Source of the DNA: Liolophura sinensis
Taxonomy: Eukaryota; Mollusca; Polyplacophora; Chitonida; Chitonidae
Reading direction: 5' to 3'
Assembly (NCBI RefSeq): GCF_032854445.1
Contig: NC_088302.1
Location: 5,821,338-5,885,337, forward strand
Length of the DNA: 64,000 nucleotides
Positions 19,716 through 30,669 of the stretch are shown in pieces; the first letter of the stretch is position 1; each line of letters begins with the position of its first letter. The translations under genes and the position numbers were made by a program. The notes beneath the pieces were generated by a model. The model searched no databases and had not been told where the DNA came from. It was given only the letters and a program-made list of their open reading frames with translations.

Positions 19716-20016
19716 CTCTCTGTTTATTTGGCTCATTAGTCATTCTGAGTAAGTTCGAGGATGCGCAATAGATCTGCCGAATTGTCTGTACAGAGCTGTT
19801 ACGTGGTAGCCTAATCACGTAATTAGTAACTACAGTTGGAATATCCTCCGACCTCCTCATCAGCTGATGGGGTCATTCGGTGCAGTTTAGTCACTGCGCT
19901 GCGAAGGCGGGAGTCGTCAGCGATTGGCTGAGCGATGTGTTACGTAGTGCCTTCGCCTCGCGCGGTAAACAACTGTGGGTCGATACGGCTCGGCAATTGT
20001 TAACCAGGACGGTGAG
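19716..20016. promoter_or_regulatory. CpG-rich candidate bidirectional promoter with two flanking donors
   Basis: About 15 CpGs fall in roughly 130 bp (19875-20000), against a CpG-ordinary background. A CCAAT box in reverse (GATTGG) sits at 19922-19927. On the plus strand GAG|GTAAGC, a strong splice-donor match, begins its intron at 20017. On the minus strand another GAG|GTAAGC begins its intron at 19715, and an open frame with ATG at 19860 runs through it. The two donors point away from the CpG-rich core. The minus ATG has a poor initiation context (C at -3). No encoded protein was recognised, so this is a hypothesis only. Confidence 0.25.
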
Positions 20017-20140
20017 GTAAGCTTGTTTGATTGCCGTGGCTTCCGACCACCAGCAACTGTTAGAAGCGCTTCGATGTATGAATAACAGTGCTCAACCATT
20101 CTGCGCCGGAGGCAGATTCTGACGCTGTTTGATCGACCTT

Positions 20141-20785
20141 GAAAGCTGTAAACCACGAATTATCAAAGCGTGACCAGTACACGCTTTAGTGCAGCTGCAC
20201 TGTCACCCATGTGCTCTCATGTAATGATTTTCCGGCTAGTCTTGACTCATTGTCATTTAGGCACTGGGCTATGTCGGAAACTTTCGGGCTTGTCCAAAGA
20301 TGGCAGACTGACACATTTAGTAAAGATCATTTCACTCGAATTTTTATCAGCTACTCTCATCTCTCCCAACAATCAGTGGAAAACCCACGCGAGAGTTCTT
20401 GACCCACTGCTGCAGTGGTTTCAGGATGTGTCATAAATGAGAGTATATAGGGCCTAATTCGTATACCTGAAACTCGGTTAATGTATTCACGTATTTGAAC
20501 ATTAAGTGTTTAGAACATGTGTCGAGTAATGAAATTTGTATTGCAAGCTCTGCAATCGGCAGAATAACCTATAACCATGTGTAGGCCCAATAACGGAGAA
20601 TAAACTATGTTTAATACCAATTTACCTTTCAGTGGTATTCACTTTGATATTCATTAAAACTGTTAGGTGCTTTCGTTAACCCTTAATATTAACAGATGCA
20701 GAACGACAGAAACTTTCGTCACAACAATTAGCTCAGTCTATCATCGAGGGGGTCCACTGTTACACCCTGTCACAAGAAGACACAG
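20141..20785. other. Unannotated spacer
   Basis: No gene recognised. The two overlapping plus-strand open stretches at 20170-20436 are short and unsupported. Confidence 0.5.
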
Positions 20786-21500
20786 TACCATCCACCCATC
20801 CATCCACCTCCCCTTCTATCCACCCCTTTCCCTTCCATCCACTCATCCATCCATCCATCTACCCTTCCATCCATCCACCCATCCATCCCCCTTCCCTCCA
20901 TCCACCCACCCATCCATTCACCTACCTCCCCCATCCACCCTCCCACCTACTCTTCCATCCATCCATCCACCTACCTTCCCCATCCACCTTTCCACCTACC
21001 TTCCCCATCCACCTTTCCACCTACTCTCCACCAATCCATCCACCCACCCTTCCAGACAATATCCACCTACCTCTCTATCCATCCATCCACATACCCTTCC
21101 ACCTATCTTTTTTATCTACTTTTCCATCCATTTACCTTCCACCCAACCATCCACCTACGATTCTACCATCCATCCTTAAACGCATCTACCCCTCCATCCA
21201 TCCACCTAACCTCCCACCCATCCTTCTATCTACCATCCACCTACCCTACCATCCATCCACCTACCCTTCCACCCATCCTTCTCCACCTACCCTTCCAAAC
21301 AACCATCCACCTACCCTTCCACCCATCCTTCTATCTACCTTTCCAACCACCTACCCTTCCACACATCCATCTACCCGTCCATCCATCCATCCATCCATCC
21401 ATCCATCCACCCATCCACCTATCCTTCTACCTACCTTTCCATCCACCCATCTTCCGCCCAACCATCCACCTGTCATTGCACCCAACCATCCACCTACCCG
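20786..21500. repeat. CCAT/CCACC-type low-complexity array, almost G-free plus strand
   Basis: Degenerate CCATCCAC, CCATCCATCC and CCACCTACCCTTCC blocks fill about 700 bp. On the plus strand there are only five Gs between 20786 and 21456, and none from 20786 to 21054. The minus strand is correspondingly C-free and rich in GGATGG and GGGTAGGTGG runs. A 170-codon Pro/His/Ser-rich open frame at 20667-21179 is a by-product of the repeat. Confidence 0.93.
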
Positions 21501-21631
21501 CCTTCCCAACTATCTTACATTACCGGGTCATTCCACCACTGCATCTGTTAATTGCTTGACGCAGTTTAGCTTGTTATTCGACACTTGATACTGTTAGCAC
21601 TGTGTAACATGGCATAGCATAATTTAGCATG

Positions 21632-21855
21632 ACAGTATATATTTATTTATTTGATTGGTGTTTTATGCCGTACTCAAGAACATTTCACTTATACGATGAC
21701 GGCCAGCATAATGGTGGGTGGAAACCGGGCAGAGCCCGGGGGAAACGAACGACCATCCGCAAGTTGCTGGAAGACCTTCCCACATACGGCCGGAGAGGAA
21801 GCCAGCATGAGCTAGACTTGAACTCACAGCGACCGCATTGTTGAACAGTATATAT
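21632..21855 (-). repeat. SINE-A, 5'-truncated, with 11-bp target-site duplication
   Basis: The element occupies 21643-21844. Read on the minus strand it contains the SINE-A body and the tail, ending in an AAATAAATAAAT-like run. The head is cut within the segment after the B box. ACAGTATATAT flanks it at 21632-21642 and 21845-21855, showing insertion by target-primed reverse transcription of an already shortened copy. Confidence 0.92.
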
Positions 21856-22222
21856 AGTATGCTGTGGTAATTGTACACTGGTAATAGTACGTGTGATACT
21901 GCGATATAGAGTGAAACAGAAAGCATTCATAGGCACAAGTGTTGACAATCTGACAAAAGGGAAGACTTACATGCAGACATACTGGTGCACTTTTTTCGCA
22001 TCAAGTACTTCCCCATTGTCACTGGTTGTCCATGTAGCTCAGCTGATTGCTGGGTGGACAGAGATGTACAAGAAACCCGTCTTCCATTATCAATGAGTTC
22101 ATTGTTTTAATCCAAATACTGTTATTCCCAGCAATTAACCACCCACGTTGGGTTGGATAATGACAAGAAACTTCAACAAACGAGCTTGTGTGCATTTCTT
22201 TACATGTATACGAAGGTATAAG
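21856..22222. other. Unannotated spacer
   Basis: No feature seen apart from an A-box-like GTAGCTCAGCTGATTG near 22034 that has no partner B box. Confidence 0.5.
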
Positions 22223-22620
22223 CTAGAAAATGACCGTGAAATTATCCACCATACACAACTGGACCAGTCGTATCTGTGGTCTTGCCATCACTGCTAGTGT
22301 ATCAACAACATCAAGTCCGACGTTTGTATAGCACTCGGACACCATGATGGGGCTTCCAAAGTCGATTACCACAAGGCCCATTTCAAAAACCACACATAAA
22401 ACCACTTCTCAAAAGGGATAGGTAACACATAATATCAAAATACTGAGAATATAACGCTGGTAAAACGTCAGAGTGAAGCATTCATCATTTTTCAGTGATG
22501 CAGGGAAGACAGTCAGTTTTCTACGCATGTCATGCAATTCAAATTCAAAGTCCATGGATAATTTCAAGATTGAATAAAGATATAATGTAATTAAACACTT
22601 GAAGGGTGTCCCATAGCGCT
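22223..22620 (-). repeat. 3' module of the RT family, diverged minus-strand copy
   Basis: Read on the minus strand this aligns with the region downstream of RT-1. Shared blocks include CATGGACTTTGAATTTGAAT, CTGCATCACTGAAAAATGAT and GGGCCTTGTGGTAATCGACT. Blocks are in the same order as at 27.55-27.80 kb. It is a 5'-truncated fragment without RT-coding sequence and abuts the 52-bp minisatellite. Confidence 0.7.
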
Positions 22621-22664
22621 TTGGTGGCAACTGTGTGTAATATTTTCACAAAGCGATACCTTTT

Positions 22665-23491
22665 GTTAGTTTTAAGTTATTACAAGTTTGCAGAGAACAT
22701 TTGTCATTGGGTTTCCGTTAGTTTTAAGTTATTACAAGTTTGCAGAGTACATTTGTCATGGGGTTTCCGTTAGTTTTAAGTAATTACAAGTTTGCAGAGT
22801 ACATTTGTCGTGGGGTTTCCGTTAGTATTTTACGTAATTACAAGTGTACAGAGTACATTTGTCATGGGGTTTTCGTTAGTTTTAAGTAATTACAAGTTTG
22901 CAGAGTACATTTGTCATGGGGTTTTCGTTAGTTTTAAGTTATTACAAGTTTGCAGAGTACATTTGTCATAGGGTTTCCGTTAGTTTTAAGTTATTACAAG
23001 TTTGCAGAATGTTTGTGTCATGGAGTCTCGTTAGTTTTAAGTTATTACAAGTTTGCAGAGTACATTTGTCATGGGGTTTGCGTTAGTTTTACGTTATTAC
23101 AAGTGTACAGAGTACATTTGTCATGGGGTTTGCGTTAGTTTTAAGTTATTACAAGTTTGCAGAGTACATTTGTCATGGGGATTCCGTTAGTTTTAAGTTA
23201 TTACAAGTTTGCAGAGTACATATTGTCATGGGGTTTGCGTTAGTTTTAAGTTATTACAAGTTTGCAGAGTACATATTGTCATAGGGTTTGCGTTAGTTTT
23301 AAATTATTACAAGTTTGCAGAATGTTTGTGTCATGAGATTTCCATTAGTTTTAAGTGATTACTGGTTAGCAGAGTGCTTTCGTCATTGGGTTGCCATTAG
23401 TTTTAAGTTATTACAAGTTTGTAGATTACTTTTGTCATGGGATTTCGATTAGTTTCAAGTTATTACAAGCTTGCGGGGTACCTTTGTCATG
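22665..23491. repeat. 52-bp minisatellite, about 16 copies
   Basis: The unit begins GTTAGTTTTAAGTTATTACA and continues with AGTTTGCAGAGTACATTTGT and CATGGGGTTTCC. Successive starts at 22665 and 22717 give a 52-bp period. Units are very similar in the middle and diverge at the right end. Some carry a 1-bp insertion or the AATGTTTGTG variant. 52 is not a multiple of three, so open frames here shift from unit to unit and are not genes. Confidence 0.95.
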
Positions 23492-25639
23492 ATACAACTG
23501 TACAGAATTGTGTCATCTATTAAAACGAATACATCACCGTCCACATCGCCATTAACCAAACTAGAATAGTGTCTCCATGTAGGGCAGATTCAGTATACCG
23601 TAATATATGCAATGAGCGCACTGCCTCACTATATATGTACGTTATGACACCAGACCCATAACACCATTCTTGTAGCCACACTTCTCTGCCCCCTCGCAGA
23701 ATAGGTGTTAATTCTTAAATAATGAACACTAAACAGAGTGCAAGAACTTCCTCAAGTGAAACAAGAGACCTTGTGACAAACATTTTCCGCAGTTTCAATA
23801 AATTGCAAGTAATTTTAGTGTATAACACAAGTATGTGAACTACAACCGCATACAGACAGTTTGTAAAGATGTTTTTACACGTCTGCCTAATTATCTTACC
23901 TAAGTTGAAGTTTCAAAGGTCCCATGTATATTTTCAAAGTTACACAGCAACTTGTTGTTACTGTACCAGTATGTAGTTATGGAATTTAACACGTCTTTTT
24001 TTCCTGCACCAAAATGAAGATGAGTTATAGCCTTAATGATGAACGTTACAAAAATCTCTGGCAACGCATCAGTCATTATTGCCTGTAATGACATATAAGC
24101 GTTATAAAGACAATACACAGTCGAATTAGGTCGTACAAATTTATCCTAATGACATCAGATAATATACAGATACCTTTGTCGCTTTTTGTCCCTGAATTAA
24201 AAAATAGCTCACCGCTATCTCCGGACTGATGATGCATTGGCCATTACTCAATTAGGTTTATAGTTTGCAGCTATATTGCTTAAATACCGAGTCGATTCGC
24301 TTGACTAGATACATCATTGTTTTTTAAGCTTGGGTAAAAACACTTGATGTCATCCACCGCCGGCAGGTTTGTATCTGCGAGTATGAAATCCACGATTTTT
24401 AATTTTTTTTTCATGACTGTGTTTGCTGACGGTCGTATTTGGCTGCCAGAGAACCTCAGCTGTTTTTGTCACGCAGGCTATACAGATATACTACATTGTA
24501 AAAGTATCTAGCTAAACTTTCACGTGGATGACATAGGGTTTCATACTAGCCACTCTGCAATATTTTACCGCCCTGTTGTAAGTATGTCCGTTCCTTTACA
24601 TTTATGGTATGTAACACACGCCAGAGGTGGATGCGGGTTCAAACCCACCCGTGGACAACAAATATGTAGTGTTACCCTGCTGTAAGTGTTCTTTGAGCCT
24701 TTCTTTAGTGGCAATAAGCTATTGACGATGCTCGTGTGGTCGTTTGCGCAGTCTGTTGTTCGTTTGAAAACCACTTGTCTCAAGGCTGTATTTCCTGGTG
24801 TCAACAGAAATACACCAGACAAGTATAAAGTCCATCGCGTAAACCGTTGTGTGGATGATTCACAGACACAGAGACATACCTACTTACAAACATGCAAACA
24901 AAGAGACAGATTCCTTCAATTACATTTAGATATGTTGCTCAATAATGTTTTTCTAATAATGCAGGGGGAGTGAGAGACGGGAGGGGATTCGGGTCATCTG
25001 TTTATACGAGCTGACGGAACGAAAAGTCAACGTGGAACATTTGACTTTGTGATGCTTTCAGTTTTCATGTGCAGATATTTTCAGTAAAGGCGGAATATGC
25101 ATCATATATATGTGCACATGCAGGTAGCGCAGTGTTTTCGTCCTTCAACGGGAAGGCAAACCCCGGAGTTGATCATCCAATCTCTGCCACCAGAGGTTTA
25201 GACGATATGCTTAGGCAGATTATATGCATTTAGACGAAAGCCTTGTACGAAGAGATCGCTGTGGAGAGAAGTTAAGAGAAGTTAGTCCGAGGTTGTGGAT
25301 TATCGGCTATCCGTCTTACACCAGAGATTATCTTCGCACGCTCTCGCTTAGGTCCACGCGTGACCGTTGCGAAATGCCACTTTAAGTCTCTGGGACACGA
25401 TTTTGTTGGCCCATGGCCGTTCAGTTTATCACAGTTTAAGTCCAACGACAATCTGTCTCGTGAAAAGGTCCCGGTCCTGCACTGTGGCATTACAGGTCAT
25501 TCGGTGAAGTGATATAACAAAAAGGTATCGGAGGCTATTTCATAATCATACAACAGAAACTGTGCGCTGTCACACCTTGAAACCAATACTACATGTAGTA
25601 TAATCTATTTTAGGTCATTTAGTTCTAGCTTCGATGGTT
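23492..25639. other. Unannotated stretch upstream of RT-1
   Basis: No host gene seen. A B-box-like GGGTTCAAACCC occurs near 24639-24650 and a tRNA-A-box-like GTAGCGCAGTG near 25124; neither forms a tRNA. The patch at 25270-25500 is somewhat richer in CpG. Confidence 0.45.
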
Positions 25640-27520
25640 TTTAGGGCCATCAAGGAGTTCGATTTGGCGACGTATACTTCTGGCGGCTATAACTGTGATT
25701 GTGAGTCCTCAGTTTTTTACCTACGACAAATGTAAACATGTCCTGACAGGTGATTTTAATATTATTAAGAATCATGATCTAAGGAATCTCTATGTGAGAG
25801 CTCCTAAGTATATAGAAAAGAGAAATGTCAACATTAGATCTAACATCAAAAATATCATCTCGGCGCTTGAGGAATATGTTAAAAATGGTCAAAACAGGAG
25901 AAAGTGGATTCTTCGGTACTTAACGATTGGCTTGAGATTGTCAAAAAGAAGGTTAGTTTAGCTATACACCGTATAGACATTGATACTCTCCCTAAAGTTA
26001 AACAGGTCCTGAAGGATCCCACTGTTCAAGAAATACTTGCTGACCTTCATAGTAAATTTGTCATCATTGTAGCAGACAAGGCTCCTAATAATTTCATCTC
26101 TATTTATAGGAATTATTATTATCAAATTCTTGTTCAAGAGCTATGTACATCTACAACAACATCCACATATTCTGCCACAATGTACTCTGGAGAAACTTAT
26201 TAACACAAAACCTTTCTTAAGAAAAGGTGCATAAGTATACCTACCCGTCATACAGAAATACCACAATTTTATTGGATTCCTAAAATGCATAAATCCCCAT
26301 ACAAGGCTCGATTTATTGCGAGTTCAAGAAGTTGTACCACCAAACTCTTGTTAACCCGACTTACGACAGCGTTACAAGAAGTAAAGCCATTTTGGAATAA
26401 GTATTGTTGGACCATAACAAAAAATTCAGATCTCAACTGCATGTGGATTCTTAACGACTCCAAACGTCTTACAGAAGACCTTGATGCTCATATGCACATA
26501 CCGTACAAAGACGTATCCACATGGGATTTCTGTACTCTCTATACTACAATTCATCACAAAGATCTTGTTGAAAGAATATCGTCGTTAATTGTCTCGGTAT
26601 TTACTAAAACTGGTCACCGTTACATTAACGTCAGAAGCAATAAGGCTTTCTTTAGTTCTACTATTTATTAAGGTTACCACTCATGGGATGTTACATTAGT
26701 TATTGAATTACTTGAATTTCTCATTAATAGCATCTATGTGAAACTCGGGGATACCATTTACCAAGAGTGCATAGGTATTCCAATGGGTGCCAATTGTGCG
26801 CCTCTTTTGGCAGACCAATACCTGTTTTCATATGAATACGATTATATGCAGAAATTACTTAAAAGTAATGTCTTTAAAGCTCGATCCTTTTCATGTACCA
26901 AGCGGTATATTGATGATCTACTGGCGTTAAATAACCCCCATATTACTGAAGCGGTGAAGGAAATCTATCCGCCTTCATTGGACTTAAAGGAGACAACGGA
27001 TAGTCCTGATGGTACATCTTATTTGGATCTATATCTGTACAAAGACGAACAAGGTCTCTTTTCACGCCACCTTTACGACAAAAGGGATAATTTCAATTTT
27101 GATATTGTAAATTATCCTTATTTGGATAGCAATATACCAAAGGGTTCTACATATGGCGTATACATATATGGCCTTGTAGCATTTGTCTGATCTTGCGTAA
27201 ATTGTGATGACTTTAATCTGCGTTCAAAAACTAGTTTGTCAAGGATACTCCACCAAACGCCTTCATTCTAAGTTCAGAATCTCTGGCGACCTGCATTGTG
27301 ATCAACCACACGCCTCTTGTAGTATGAGATCCTAACAAATTAACGGGAAAGACGTAATCGCCCGTTACTTTTGAATCACTATCTGTTCGCTTAAGATCTG
27401 TAACGCTCGACATTTTCAAACTGTATCTAATACCACGTAACCTGGGACTAGGGGCCGTAAAGGCAGCCATGCTCGTTATATCTGCATGATGCCTTTATGA
27501 ACAGTTGCAATCAAAGCGCG
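25640..27520 (+). pseudogene. RT-1: degraded YIDD-type reverse transcriptase, probably Penelope-like
   Basis: Degraded reverse transcriptase of a mobile element. Recognisable in order: an N-terminal CDCESS/HVLTGDF block (about 25691-25757), DKAPNN (about 26075), YWIPKMHK (about 26270), a motif-A-like WDFCTLYTT (about 26525), GIPMGAN (about 26773-26793), catalytic YIDD (26906-26917), YLDLYLY (about 27018) and YDKRDNFNFDIVN (about 27075). Most lies in a single frame from about 25904. It is broken by a frameshift near 25.90-25.96 kb, TAA at 26201 and 26669, and TGA at 27188. Similar proteins are common in cnidarian and mollusc genomes. I place it near Penelope-like elements by recall only; no GIY-YIG endonuclease is visible. 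It cannot make a functional enzyme as it stands. Confidence 0.85.
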
Positions 27521-27850
27521 ACTGAGATACCTTGTTTAATTGTTATTTGACCTGGAACTCATTCATGGACTACGAATTTGAATTTTGATATGAAATTCGT
27601 GCCTGGAATATCAACTGTCTGCCAGGCATCATTGAAAACTGATGACCGCTTCTCTCTTGTGTGTTACCGGCTTTTTCCTGTTTGTATAATGTTTTACACG
27701 CTGTTGTCTTTGGGAGCTAATGTTAAACGTTGTTTTGGAAATTATAATGATTATCGACTTGGAACGCCCTTTACGGACTACGAATGGTATACAAATGTCG
27801 GACATGACGCTTATATTTATGACGAAGTCTTCAAATTTCATGGCTGAAGT
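27521..27850 (+). repeat. 3' module following RT-1
   Basis: Directly follows the RT-1 coding remnant. It shares blocks with 22.2-22.6, 28.2-28.65, 37.0-37.2, 50.0-50.1 and 59.0-59.2 kb: CATGGACTACGAATTTGAAT, CAGGCATCATTGAAAACTGA, and a core equivalent to GACCTGGAACGTCC...TGGTATACGAATGTC. I read it as the 3' untranslated region of the element. An 89-codon open stretch on plus and a 70-codon one on minus both cross it. Confidence 0.65.
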
Positions 27851-28179
27851 GTTTTAGGTACACATGCACGGAAAATTACTCCTGCTGACGCAACGGTCTC
27901 ATACAAATCTTATACATGGAGGGTTTCTAAAAGTGTCCCTGTTCTGTTTTACAATCCATTTTGTTTTCTATCAACACACGGCGAACCCAAGAACAACTTG
28001 AGATTGTCCAAGTTTTGTTGATCATTAATGGTCTTCTGTCACACGTGTCCAAAATCCATGGAGGCTATCTGGTTTTATGTTGACAATGGACGGACTTCTA
28101 CTAAATGTAATAAGGATACAGATATCCTTCAGTTTTGTGTTAACTCTGCGTGGTCCCCTACTATTTGTAGCCAGGACCA
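27851..28179. other. Spacer between 3' modules
   Basis: No gene recognised. The part near 28.03-28.10 kb may hold remnants of the same module but I could not align it confidently. Confidence 0.4.
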
Positions 28180-28645
28180 TATAGAGCATTGTCCGTTTTT
28201 TATTGACCATAGAACGGTCATATACGTCTATATTTCGGTTGGTTGTTTGGGTTAAACGTCGTTTTGGGTATTGGCCTTGCGATTATTGACCTGTAACGTC
28301 CTTATTGGTTGACGGCTGGTATACGAATGTCTGTTTCGACGCATAGACTAACCAAAGTCACCCTCCTGCCAGCCTTACCGGGAAGGTGCAACGGTTGTTC
28401 TAGCACGTGCACGCGTGACTATGAATCTGTGCGTCACAACAGACATTTGTATACCAGCCGTCAACCAAAATGGACGTTCCGGGTCAATAATGGCAAGGCC
28501 AATACCCAAAACGACGTTTAACACAAACAACCAAAGAACTAACAAAGTATATTACGCACAGAATTTGGACAATGTCATGGAAAGAGAAGCAGTCGACAGA
28601 TTTCAACGATGTTGGAAAGACTCAAGAAATAATCTGGGAGAATGG
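28180..28645. repeat. Fold-back pair of RT-family 3' modules
   Basis: A plus-oriented copy (core 28237-28333) and a minus-oriented copy (core 28440-28533) face each other across about 106 bp. The arms share GTTAAACGTCGTTTTGGGTA, TTGGCCTTG, GAACGTCC-like and GACGGCTGGTATAC blocks with few mismatches. The minus copy extends to about 28640 and includes the CATCGTTGAAATCTG block that matches the 27.6-kb copy. Transcripts of this stretch could form a hairpin with about 95-bp arms. Confidence 0.78.
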
Positions 28646-29228
28646 TAGTCCGTGTAGTTCTCATGGATCTTATCATGATTCGTTTTGTTTTAACATGCAT
28701 AAAAACCCGGTTTACCGTTCATTTTTTTCCCAGTGTTTGGAGCACTTTGAGATATAAATTGCCTCAGAGATGAAAGCCAGTGCTGTCTCTCCTAATCAGT
28801 GGTAATATACACGACGAGATGAAATGACAAGAAAAAACACACCATAGCTTTAATGTACTTTTCCAGTGACATAGAAAAAGTCCAGGAAATGACAGTACTG
28901 GATATGACATAATTTAAGGCCACGTGAATATTAATTACAGCATGAGGCTCACTCATGCTCATACCCGAATGCGTGTAAATGCGTGTAAATGCGTACAAAT
29001 TTATGAAGCGAGCTTGTTCTTATACGTTACAACATGTCCGGGTAACAAGTGCGGATGCCGTGTAGGCACACGACCAAGCGAGCGTCAAGGGCTAGCGAGA
29101 GAACCTCAACAGCCAGTCACAACCGCATACAAACACAGCAAACATGTCTCATTAAACCGTACACAACATATCACAAGTCAAGATACTTGAGCAGAAACTA
29201 ATCAAAAAGTCGTGCGTGGATATTGAGG
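28646..29228. other. Unannotated spacer
   Basis: No gene recognised. GCGTGTAAAT is repeated in tandem near 28970-28990. Confidence 0.45.
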
Positions 29229-29255
29229 CGGGGGTGGGGTGGGGGGGGGGGGGAG
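29229..29255 (+). repeat. G-rich tract
   Basis: A run of G broken by three Ts and one C, ending in about 14 consecutive Gs. G-quadruplex formation on this strand is plausible. Confidence 0.85.
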
Positions 29256-29689
29256 AACGAGATAATAGCGTATACAAATTGGATAGCATAATTAAGAATA
29301 TGCATTTCCACAATGGGGGCATATACTTCATTATTTGCTTAGGTCAGAGACAAGTAATTACGTTAAATTGTCGTCACATGCGGTTAAAAAAGATTTTAAT
29401 AAAATACTCTCATAACATACAATTCTCTTCACAGGAACTTGTATCACCCATGGGATCAGACGCAAATAAGACAGGAGTCAGGCATCAAAAAGATGTAAAA
29501 GGAAAGTGCTAAAGGAAAATAGTTTATCTAAGGACGATGGACTAAATAAACATTTACCGTTTAACCGTCATGGAGTGTCGGAACAGTGTACTCCGATCAC
29601 TTGTATGTATATTAATTCTAACTTATACACTATTGTTTGACAATTGTCGTGTAGAACTGACTGTATGGCAAGAACAGACATTGCTCAAG
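29256..29689. other. Unannotated spacer
   Basis: AT-rich, no feature recognised. Confidence 0.5.
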
Positions 29690-29960
29690 GTACACTGTGT
29701 ACTAAATAGACGCTGAGTAATAGATAGACGCTGAGTATAATGCATAAAACCTGTGTACTGGATACACACTTTGCAATGGATATACGTTACGCCATGTGCA
29801 GAATAGACATTGTGTACTAGATATAGAGATTGTGTTCTAGAGAGACATGGCATGTATCGGATAAACTTTTGTTCTGAGTAGACGGTTTTTTGCACTGAAT
29901 ATCTATTGTTTTCTGGATAGAGTACTGGATATAAATCGTAAAATGGGTAGACGATTTTGT
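29690..29960. repeat. Degenerate ~25-30-bp repeat
   Basis: Phrases such as TGTGTACT, AGATAGAC and ATTGTGTACTAGATA recur irregularly about every 25-30 bp. Divergence is high and the period cannot be fixed by eye. Confidence 0.45.
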
Positions 29961-30365
29961 GGATTGGTTTGATATTGTGTGCCGAATTCAGTACTAACTA
30001 GACGTTAATTAAAGGACGGACGTGAATAAAAATATGAATTTTTATTCATATATAAACTTATATGTTCATTCTTAAAAGCACAGAGAGCGGAAGAATGTAC
30101 AAATTCCCTGTCCAGTTAAGGCCTGGCTTGAAATTAGCAGTTCATAAATTTAATGTAACGCATTTACTATTACAAAGGTTTATGTGCCTGAGTTTGCTTT
30201 TCTTTTCATTTGCTTGCACCATTCCTTGTGATCGACGACTGTCAGGTTGATTTTATTGGAAACTCGGCTGCCTTCAAGGAAGAACACGTGCCTTCCGCTG
30301 GTACCTGACAAACATCCTTTCACAACACCACACCCTCATTGTGAAACTCTTTACTTTCAGTACAG
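29961..30365. other. Unannotated spacer
   Basis: A 62-codon open stretch (30062-30250) holds a hydrophobic segment (LLLQRFMCLSLLFFSFACT), but it begins at a non-ATG codon or internal ATGs and has no supporting context. No element recognised. Confidence 0.4.
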
Positions 30366-30669
30366 AATAATTAAAGACTTTCAACACAGAGAGAGAAAGT
30401 AAAACCAAAGCAGCGACGACTGTGTGATAGCTGCCAAAAGGTCACACATAACCGGTGAAACACGGCCTCTTGTCATTTTACCTCAGTCAGGGTTTTATTC
30501 GGACTGTTCGTGTAAGTGTATAAATAGTAGCAAATTACACGCAAATTAGCGCCATGGCTTAAGCAGAATTAGGTCAAAATGATGTTAATTGCAATTTATT
30601 AGACGTCACCGGTCTAGACTAACTCAAAATGCTGTGTTTCATCACCTTTAACATACAATAGCATATGTG
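30366..30669. repeat. Dispersed repeat R30, short form
   Basis: Aligns with 58034-58740. Shared blocks include ATAATTAAAGAC, CTGTGTGATAGCTG, TTACCTCAGTCAGGGTTTTA and GTAGCAA at the left, then CCATGGCTTAAGCAG, GTCTAGA and ACTCAAAA at the right. The 58-kb copy carries about 408 bp more after GTAGCAATTTGCAC. Element type and strand are unknown; no terminal inverted repeats or target duplication were seen. Confidence 0.8.

Noticed and set aside
20667-21179. 170-codon Pro/His/Ser-rich open frame
   Set aside because: Translation of the CCAT/CCACC array; there is no domain and no context outside the repeat.
24600-24660. tRNA gene suggested by GGGTTCAAACCC
   Set aside because: No A box at the right distance and no cloverleaf pairing; at most a decayed SINE head.
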